NCBI RefSeq assembly: GCF_024198215.1
Contig: NZ_JAKCFA010000040.1
Coordinates: forward strand, 1 to 64,000
Direction: 5' to 3'
Length of the DNA stretch: 64,000 nt
Source of the DNA: Myxococcus qinghaiensis
GTDB taxonomy: Bacteria > Myxococcota > Myxococcia > Myxococcales > Myxococcaceae
Below are positions 58,609 to 64,000 of the stretch, in pieces. Under the pieces are notes generated by a model. The model did not search any database. It saw only the letters and a program-made list of their open reading frames with translations, and had not been told where the DNA came from. Positions within the stretch are counted from its first letter, which is position 1. Each line of letters begins with the position of its first letter. The position numbers and the translations under genes were made by a program.

Positions 58609-60717
58609 ATGGTCTCCCTCCCCATTTCTCGGACAGTCGGGCCGACGAGCGCCTCGTCGCGCATCGACTACGTCGGCCTGCTCAACGAGGAGCAGCTCCG
58701 GGCCGTGGAGGCGGACGCCGGGCCCGTGCTGGTCATCGCCGGGGCGGGCTCCGGCAAGACGCGCACGCTCACCTTCCGGGTGGCCCGGCTGCTGGAGCGG
58801 GGCGTCGCGCCGGAAAACCTCCTGCTGCTGACTTTCACCAACAAGGCCGCGCGGGAGATGACCCGGCGCGTGGCGGAGCTGGCGGGCTCCTTCGCGGACG
58901 TGCGGCGCATCCTCGGTGGGACGTTCCACCACGCGGCGCACCTGCTCCTGCGCCAGCACGCGGGAGTGCTGGGCTACTCGGACCGCTTCACCGTGTTGGA
59001 CCGGGAGGACGCCCGGGACTTGATGGTCACCTGTCTGGCCGAGCGCAAGCTCAAGAGCGACAAGCGCTTCCCCCGGCCGGAGCTGGTGTTGGAGCTGGTG
59101 TCGCTGGCCACCAACCTCCAGCAGGCCGTCTCCGAGGTGCTCTTCGACAGGCGGCAGCAGTTCCTGCCCCTGGCCCCGGAGATCCTCGCGACGGCGGCGC
59201 GCTACCGGCAGCGCAAGGCGCAGCTGCACCTGATGGACTTCGATGACCTGCTGCTCAACCTGAAGCGGCTGCTCACCGAACACCCCGCGGTGCGCGCCCA
59301 GCTCACCGAGCGCTTCCACAGCGTCCTCGTGGACGAGTACCAGGACACCAACAAGCTCCAGGGAGAGATTGTCGATCTGCTCGCAGGAGAGCGCCGTGAT
59401 TTGACGGTGGTGGGGGACGACTGCCAGTCCATCTACAGCTTCCGGGGCGCGGACTTCTCCAACATCATCGGCTTCCCGGAGCGTCATCCTGGCTGCGCCG
59501 TCTTCACGCTCACGCGCAACTACCGCTCCACCCCGGAGGTCCTCCAGCTCGCCAACGCGTCCATCGCCCGGAACGAGCGGCAGTTCCCCAAGGCCCTCGT
59601 CTCCGAGCGTCCTCCAGGCGCGCGCCCCGTCGTCGTCCCCGCGCTCGACGCGGCTGACCAGGCGAGCTGGGTGGCAGGCCGCATCCAGGAGCTGCGCGAC
59701 GGCGGCCTGCCGCTGGAGTCGATGGCCGTCCTCTATCGCGCGCACAACCACTCGCTGGAGCTGCAACTGGAGCTGACGCGCCGGGGAGTGCCGTTCCGGG
59801 TGCGCTCCGGGGTGCGCTTCTTCGAGCAGCCCCATGTCAAGGATGTGCTGGCGCACCTGCGGCTGGTGAACAACCCCGGTGACGAGCTCGCCTTCAAGCG
59901 GGTGGTGCGCGCGGTGCCTGGCGTGGGGCCGACGACGGCGGAGCACCTGTGGACGTCCCTGCGCGCGCTGCCGGAGGGCCTGCCCCTGGCGGAGGGCCTG
60001 GAGCGCGACGAGGTCCGCACCCACCTGTCGCGCAAGTCGCGGCCGGGCTTCGAGCGCTTCGCGAAGCTGATGGGTCGCATGGGACGTCCCGAGGCCGCCA
60101 CCGACCCGGGTCGGCTCATCGAGGACGTGCTGGAGGGCGGGTACGCGGAGGTGCTCGCGGCGGAGTCCTCCCCCGAGGAGGGCCGGGAGGAGGACCTGCG
60201 CCAGCTGGCCGAGTACGCGCGCCGGTTCGAGGACCTGCCCCGCTTCCTGTCGGAGCTGGCCCTGGTCGCGGAGTTCGCCGCGAAGGAGGCCCTGGGGGCC
60301 GAGGCCGCTAGCGACGTCCTGACACTCACCACCGTCCATCAGGCCAAGGGGCTGGAGTGGCGCGCCGTCTTCGTCCTCTGGCTGGTGGACGGGCGCTTCC
60401 CCATGTCCCAGGCCGCTCGCTCGGCGGAGGAGGAAGAGGAGGAGCGGCGCCTCTTCTACGTCGCCACCACCCGGGCTCGGGACCACCTGGCGCTGGTGTA
60501 CCCCCAGTCCGTGCTGCCCCGGGAGGGGGACCGCATCCTCTTGAGGCCGTCCCGTTTCCTGGAAGAACTGCCAGCCGGGGAGGGGGCTCCCTATGATCGG
60601 CGGGTCCTGGCTTCCGCCGAGGCCGTCCTGGGGGGCCTCCCCCTGGGGTCGCCTGGCCCGGGTCCGCCGGGGTCTGAGTCGGTCGCCCAGAAACGCGCGC
60701 GCGAAGGCGCGACGTGA
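58609..60717 (+). CDS. UvrD/PcrA-family DNA helicase
   Basis: 702 residues, superfamily 1A. Motifs in order: Q-motif NEEQLRAV, Walker A AGAGSGKTRTL, TFTNKAAREM (Ia), DEYQDTN (II), GDDCQSIYSFRGAD (III), LTRNYRST (IV), TVHQAKGLEWRAVFV (V), RRLFYVATTRARDHL (VI). It unwinds duplex DNA 3' to 5' in repair or replication. It has no extra C-terminal nuclease domain and is close to Rep/PcrA size. The Hsp70 gene starts about 50 bases downstream. Confidence 0.9.
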   Translation: MVSLPISRTVGPTSASSRIDYVGLLNEEQLRAVEADAGPVLVIAGAGSGKTRTLTFRVARLLERGVAPENLLLLTFTNKAAREMTRRVAELAGSFADVRRILGGTFHHAAHLLLRQHAGVLGYSDRFTVLDREDARDLMVTCLAERKLKSDKRFPRPELVLELVSLATNLQQAVSEVLFDRRQQFLPLAPEILATAARYRQRKAQLHLMDFDDLLLNLKRLLTEHPAVRAQLTERFHSVLVDEYQDTNKLQGEIVDLLAGERRDLTVVGDDCQSIYSFRGADFSNIIGFPERHPGCAVFTLTRNYRSTPEVLQLANASIARNERQFPKALVSERPPGARPVVVPALDAADQASWVAGRIQELRDGGLPLESMAVLYRAHNHSLELQLELTRRGVPFRVRSGVRFFEQPHVKDVLAHLRLVNNPGDELAFKRVVRAVPGVGPTTAEHLWTSLRALPEGLPLAEGLERDEVRTHLSRKSRPGFERFAKLMGRMGRPEAATDPGRLIEDVLEGGYAEVLAAESSPEEGREEDLRQLAEYARRFEDLPRFLSELALVAEFAAKEALGAEAASDVLTLTTVHQAKGLEWRAVFVLWLVDGRFPMSQAARSAEEEEEERRLFYVATTRARDHLALVYPQSVLPREGDRILLRPSRFLEELPAGEGAPYDRRVLASAEAVLGGLPLGSPGPGPPGSESVAQKRAREGAT

Positions 60718-60767
60718 TACAGAGTGGGACGAGGGCGTGCGTCTTGTGACCCGCGCCTGTGAACTTC

Positions 60768-62390
60768 ATGGCGGACAGACCTCGCATCGTCGGGATTGAC
60801 CTGGGCACCACCAACACGCTGGTGGCGTCCGTGCGCAACCGCATCCCGAAGATTGTCCCCACGGACCGCGGCAATCTCATCCTCCCCTCCGTCGTCGCCC
60901 TGTCGTCCAAGGGAGACCTGCTGGTGGGAGGCGTGGCCAAGGACCAGATGGTCACCAACCCCCGCAACACGCTGTGGGGGACCAAGCGGCTCATCGGACG
61001 GAAGTACCATTCCAAGTCCGTGGAAGACCTCCGGGGTTCCTTCCCGTACGACATCGTCGAGGGCCCTGGCGGCGACGCCGCGGTGATGATGGGCGGCAAG
61101 CTCTACTCGCTGCCCCAGGTCTCCAGCTTCGTGCTGTCCCAGCTGAAGACCATCGCCGAGCAGTTCCTGGGCGGCCCCATCGACGCGGCCGTCATCTCCG
61201 TCCCGGCCTACTACAACGACAACCAGCGCCAGGCGGTGAAGGAGGCGGGCCGGCTGGCCGGCTTCGACGTCAAGCGCATCGTCAACGAGCCGACGGCGGC
61301 GGCGCTGGCCTACGGCTTCAACCGGGGCCTGGACCAGAAGATCCTCGTCTATGACCTGGGCGGCGGCACCTTCGACGTGTCCGTGCTGCACCTGTCCGGC
61401 AACGTCTTCGAGGTGCTCGCCACGGGCGGCGACTCCTTCCTGGGCGGCGCGGACTTCGACAACCGCATCATGGAGTACGTGCTGGAGCGGTTCCGCGAGG
61501 AGGCGAAGATCGACCTCGCCGAGAACACCATCGCCCTCCAGCGCATCAAGAACGCCGCCGAGGCGGCGAAGATCGACCTGACGCTCATCCCCAACGTCGT
61601 CATCGACCTGCCCTTCATCGACGAGCGCAAGGGCAAGCCGTTGGACCTGCGCATCCCCCTGACGCGCGAGTTCCTCAACAGCCTCACCGGCGACCTGGTG
61701 GACCGGACGTTCGAGATCTGCGACCGCGTCCTGGCCGAGAAGGGCATCGCCCGCTCGGAGATCGACGAGATCATCCTCGTCGGCGGACAGAGCCGGATGC
61801 CGCTGGTGCAGCAGAAGATTCAGGCGCACTTCGGCAAGCCGCCTCGCAAGGGCGTGCACCCCGACGAGTGCGTGGCCCTGGGCGCGGCGCTGCTGGGCGA
61901 CTCGCTGGGCAGCATCGACGCGGTGACGCTGCTGGACGCGCTGTCCATGCCCATCGGCTACGCGCTGCCCAACGGCCGCGTGAAGCGCATCATCGAGAAG
62001 AACTCGCTCATCCCCATGGTGAAGAGCTTCCGCCTGCCTCCGCCCAAGGAGCCGAGCGCGCAGTTCATCGAGCTGGACATCTTCCAGGGTGACAGCGACC
62101 TGATGGTGGACAACGAGTACCTGGGCACCGTGCGTGTTCCCTCCGCCGCCGCCGGGCGGAAGATCGACTTCCGCCTCACCGAGGAGTGTCTGCTCCAGGT
62201 GGAGGTGGAAGAGGCCAGCGGCGTGCCGCGGAAGGTGGACCTGGCCACGCGTGACACCCCGGAGCAGCTCAAGAAGGCGCTCCAGGAGGTCGTCATCAAG
62301 CGCGACAATCAGCCGGTGGCCAGCTCCAGTGGCACCAGCGATGACCGGGGCCTCTTCTCCAGCATCAAGAGCATCTTCCGGAGAGGGTAG
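60768..62390 (+). CDS. Hsp70-family chaperone (short DnaK paralogue)
   Basis: 540 residues from ATG 60768 (GTG 60759 is an alternative). The ATPase domain is complete: IVGIDLGTTNTLVASV, YDLGGGTFDVSVL, and the DEIILVGGQSRMPLVQ block that ends the domain. The C-terminal part (from about 385) is shorter and diverged from DnaK: the substrate-binding beta domain is recognisable (IELDIFQGDSDLMVDN) but the helical lid is reduced, and the tail SIKSIFRRG lacks the EEVD-like end. Myxococcus has many DnaK paralogues, including the motility factor SglK, which may be related; I do not assert this. It probably heads an operon with the SCP2 and small genes. Confidence 0.85.
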   Translation: MADRPRIVGIDLGTTNTLVASVRNRIPKIVPTDRGNLILPSVVALSSKGDLLVGGVAKDQMVTNPRNTLWGTKRLIGRKYHSKSVEDLRGSFPYDIVEGPGGDAAVMMGGKLYSLPQVSSFVLSQLKTIAEQFLGGPIDAAVISVPAYYNDNQRQAVKEAGRLAGFDVKRIVNEPTAAALAYGFNRGLDQKILVYDLGGGTFDVSVLHLSGNVFEVLATGGDSFLGGADFDNRIMEYVLERFREEAKIDLAENTIALQRIKNAAEAAKIDLTLIPNVVIDLPFIDERKGKPLDLRIPLTREFLNSLTGDLVDRTFEICDRVLAEKGIARSEIDEIILVGGQSRMPLVQQKIQAHFGKPPRKGVHPDECVALGAALLGDSLGSIDAVTLLDALSMPIGYALPNGRVKRIIEKNSLIPMVKSFRLPPPKEPSAQFIELDIFQGDSDLMVDNEYLGTVRVPSAAAGRKIDFRLTEECLLQVEVEEASGVPRKVDLATRDTPEQLKKALQEVVIKRDNQPVASSSGTSDDRGLFSSIKSIFRRG

Positions 62391-62396
62391 TTGTTC

Positions 62397-62822
62397 ATGG
62401 CGAAGTTCCCGTCGAAGGAGTGGCTGGACGAAGCGGTCCGGTTCACGAACGAAGATCCCGAGTGCGCCGTCGCCGGCAGAGGCTGGAAGGGCGACTTCGG
62501 GGCCATCATCGAGGCCGAGCCCGGAAAGCTGGCGAAGTCATTCGTCATCCACGTCGTGCCGGGTGACTGCCGCATCGAGAAGGCGCGCGTGCTTGCGGAC
62601 CCGGATGACCTGGACGAACTGGAGCCGGTGTACCTGGCCCGCGCCCCGTACACCGTCTGGAAGCAGCTGCTCCTGGGCACGTTGGATCCAGTGGAGGCGG
62701 TGCTCAAGCGCCGCATCTCCATGCGGGGCGACCTGCAGCCGCTCATCGAGCGCATGAAGTACAAGGGCATCGCGGACCGCGTCTTCGCGAAGCTGCAGAC
62801 GCAGTTCGTCGACGAGCCGTAA
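62397..62822 (+). CDS. SCP2-like sterol/lipid-carrier-domain protein
   Basis: 141 residues, soluble. The C-terminal 70 residues (YLARAPYTVWKQLLLGTLDPVEAVLKRR, then MRGDLQPLIERM) follow the SCP2 fold pattern, whose hydrophobic tunnel binds lipids. It starts six bases after the Hsp70 stop and precedes the small helical protein. The context (chaperone plus lipid-carrier domain plus helical protein) suggests a shared, perhaps membrane-lipid, function. The family call is by pattern only. Confidence 0.65.
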   Translation: MAKFPSKEWLDEAVRFTNEDPECAVAGRGWKGDFGAIIEAEPGKLAKSFVIHVVPGDCRIEKARVLADPDDLDELEPVYLARAPYTVWKQLLLGTLDPVEAVLKRRISMRGDLQPLIERMKYKGIADRVFAKLQTQFVDEP

Positions 62823-62840
62823 GGCCGGGGGGACACACTC

Positions 62841-63110
62841 ATGGGTATCCGCGACGACTTGAAGAAGCAGGCGTTGGAGCTCTCCAGCAAGGCGGTGGAG
62901 AAGCTGATGGCCGACGAGAAGCGGGCCATGGCCATCGCCAACGCCATTGGCAAGGCCCAGCGTGGCAAGCAGGCGCTGGACAAGGGCCAGGAGGGGCTGA
63001 TGAAGGCCTTCCACTTCGCGCCGCGCAGCGAGTTCAAGGCGGTGGGAAAGCAGCTCTCCGGCCTCAAGCGTCGGCTGCGTGAGCTGGAAGAAAAGCTGGA
63101 TGGGCTGTAG
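62841..63110 (+). CDS. Small all-helical protein
   Basis: 89 residues without a signal or membrane helix. The N-terminal amphipathic helix (DDLKKQALELSSKAVEKLM) and C-terminal coiled coil (QLSGLKRRLRELEEKLDGL) flank a short loop. No family is recognised. It starts 18 bases after the SCP2 gene and is presumably co-transcribed. It could be a membrane-surface or granule-associated adaptor. Confidence 0.6.
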   Translation: MGIRDDLKKQALELSSKAVEKLMADEKRAMAIANAIGKAQRGKQALDKGQEGLMKAFHFAPRSEFKAVGKQLSGLKRRLRELEEKLDGL

Positions 63111-63121
63111 TTGAAATTGCG

Positions 63122-63150
63122 TTGACACCCACGGGGGCAGATGGCATTTA
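63122..63150 (+). promoter_or_regulatory. Candidate tRNA promoter
   Basis: TTGACA (perfect -35) at 63122-63127, a 17-base spacer and CATTTA at 63145-63150, ending about 35 bases before the tRNA. The -10 is weak. Confidence 0.5.
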
Positions 63151-63184
63151 CCCCCTCGTCGCGTCTCGGTCGCACACGAAGCGC

Positions 63185-63256
63185 GGGCGCATAGCTCAGT
63201 GGTAGAGCACTGCCTTCACACGGCAGGGGTCGCAGGTTCAAGCCCTGCTGCGCCCA
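63185..63256 (+). tRNA. tRNA-Val (anticodon CAC)
   Basis: A 72-base cloverleaf. The acceptor GGGCGCA pairs with TGCGCCC before discriminator A, the D arm is TAGCTCAGTGG, the anticodon stem CTGCC/GGCAG has loop TTCACAC (anticodon CAC reads GUG), and the T arm is GCAGGTTCAAGCCCTGC. The 3' CCA is not encoded. Confidence 0.95.
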
Positions 63257-63260
63257 ACAG

Positions 63261-63306
63261 AAGAGGCCGTGAATCCAAGGGGAAACCCAAGGGTTCACGG
63301 CCTCTT
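63261..63306 (+). terminator. Intrinsic terminator after tRNA-Val
   Basis: AAGAGGCCGTGAATCC pairs with GGGTTCACGGCCTCTT (16 bp with one wobble), followed by CGCTTTTC. It is one of the clearest terminators in the window. Confidence 0.85.
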
Positions 63307-63412
63307 CGCTTTTCAACCCAGGCAGGGCCGGGCGTCTCTTCTGGAGCGTCGGTCCGGCGCGCCTGGGCAGTGATTCCCAGGCGCGCCGTGGTGGCCCCGT
63401 GCGGGGCGGGCT

Positions 63413-64000
63413 TCAGCTCTCCGACGGCTTGGCGAGTGACTCCGGGTTGGACGTCACCGGCGCGTGGGGCGGCGTGTTTCGCGACTTGATGAGCGACGCG
63501 ACGATGCTGGCGCCCAGCAGGCCGGCGATGACGCCCAGGGACACGGCGGGGTGGATCTTCACGAAGTCGATGATGGCCATCTTCGTGCCCACGAAGATGA
63601 GCACGCCCGCCAGACCCACCTTCAGGTAGCTGAACTTCTCCACCGCGCCGGCCAGCAGGAAGAACAGCGAGCGCAGGCCGAGGATGGCGAAGATGTTGGA
63701 CGTGAAGACGATGAACGGATCTCGCGTGACGGCGAAGATGGCGGGGATGGAGTCGAGCGCGAAGAGGATGTCCGACGCCTCCACCAGGATGAGCGCCATG
63801 AGCAGCGGCGTGGCCAGCTTGCGGCCGTTCTCCACGGTGAAGAAGTGGTGCCCGTCGAAGCGGGGCGTGGAGGGGATGCTCTTGCGCGCCATCCTCATCA
63901 TCCACCCGTCCTCCGGATGGTCTTCCTTGTTGCGCTGGAAGAAGAGCTTCAGGCCCGTGAGGATGAGGAACGCGCCGAAGACGTAGATGAGCCAGTGGAA
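63413..64000 (-). CDS. TerC-family membrane protein, 5' end beyond the window
   Basis: The C-terminal 195 residues of a TerC/Alx-type integral membrane protein; the frame is open to position 64000. Several hydrophobic helices are visible, with the family features LILVEASDILFALDSIPAIFAVT (conserved acidic residues in a membrane helix), FTSNIFAILGLRSLFFLLAG and FVGTKMAI. TerC/Alx proteins transport or protect against metals, notably manganese, and occur in tellurite-resistance loci. It converges on the tRNA, with about 100 bases between its stop and the tRNA terminator. Confidence 0.88.
   Translation of the reverse strand, partial: FHWLIYVFGAFLILTGLKLFFQRNKEDHPEDGWMMRMARKSIPSTPRFDGHHFFTVENGRKLATPLLMALILVEASDILFALDSIPAIFAVTRDPFIVFTSNIFAILGLRSLFFLLAGAVEKFSYLKVGLAGVLIFVGTKMAIIDFVKIHPAVSLGVIAGLLGASIVASLIKSRNTPPHAPVTSNPESLAKPSES

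Overview
The window is about 64 kb of very GC-rich bacterial DNA with strong third-position G/C and a dense mix of housekeeping genes, lipoproteins, TPR/zinc-ribbon/FHA signalling proteins and a giant nonribosomal peptide synthetase. Sit-like lipoprotein remnants, tandem small lipoproteins and FHA/zinc-ribbon proteins point to a myxobacterium, most likely Myxococcaceae. This is inferred from gene content, not from a marker gene. I see no transposase, integrase, prophage or CRISPR array.

Layout. 1-0.6 kb: a truncated lipoprotein and a truncated immunity-like gene, probably a decayed Sit toxin/immunity cassette. 0.7-4.6 kb: an RNase Z-type metallo-hydrolase, an HD phosphohydrolase and an MltF-like lytic transglycosylase with a doubled solute-binding domain. 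4.6-13.2 kb: a run of minus-strand genes. Its core is a TIGR04222-type membrane protein with a Gly/Cys tail, a DUF692/MNIO oxidase, an HvfC-like partner, two DUF4139 proteins and a putative outer-membrane barrel, packed with overlapping or nearly touching ends. Upstream lie a VanY-like peptidase, an alkyltransferase-like protein and an FHA protein. 13.3-23 kb: greA, recG, pcm, a triple zinc-ribbon gene overlapping thrC, ribBA with an eroded RibA half, a small membrane protein overlapping tmk, and a CinA-type protein. 23-28 kb: a 1692-residue TPR protein. 28.3-44.2 kb: an unknown gene, a 4045-residue NRPS (A-T-(C-A-T)x3-TE), and upstream of it a secreted beta-propeller/c-type haem protein. 44.4-48.6 kb: pirin, a ThDP-dependent 2-oxoacid decarboxylase and three tandem four-cysteine lipoproteins. 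48.7-58.6 kb: hutH, lysC, a ComEA-like protein, a zinc-ribbon protein with an 11-unit tandem repeat, a GT2 glycosyltransferase, an NlpC/P60 lipoprotein and a HEAT/TPR-like lipoprotein. 58.6-64 kb: a UvrD-type helicase, an Hsp70-SCP2-small helical protein operon, tRNA-Val(CAC), and a TerC-family gene running off the right edge.

The most promising unusual system is the MNIO/TIGR04222/HvfC-like/DUF4139/barrel cluster (4579-11445). It has the parts of a peptide- or protein-modifying system: an iron oxidase, a partner protein, a Cys/Gly-rich membrane-anchored candidate substrate, and envelope proteins. The NRPS is a second attraction. It predicts a four-residue product, and its condensation domains share nearly identical DNA tracts that indicate recent internal duplication or gene conversion.
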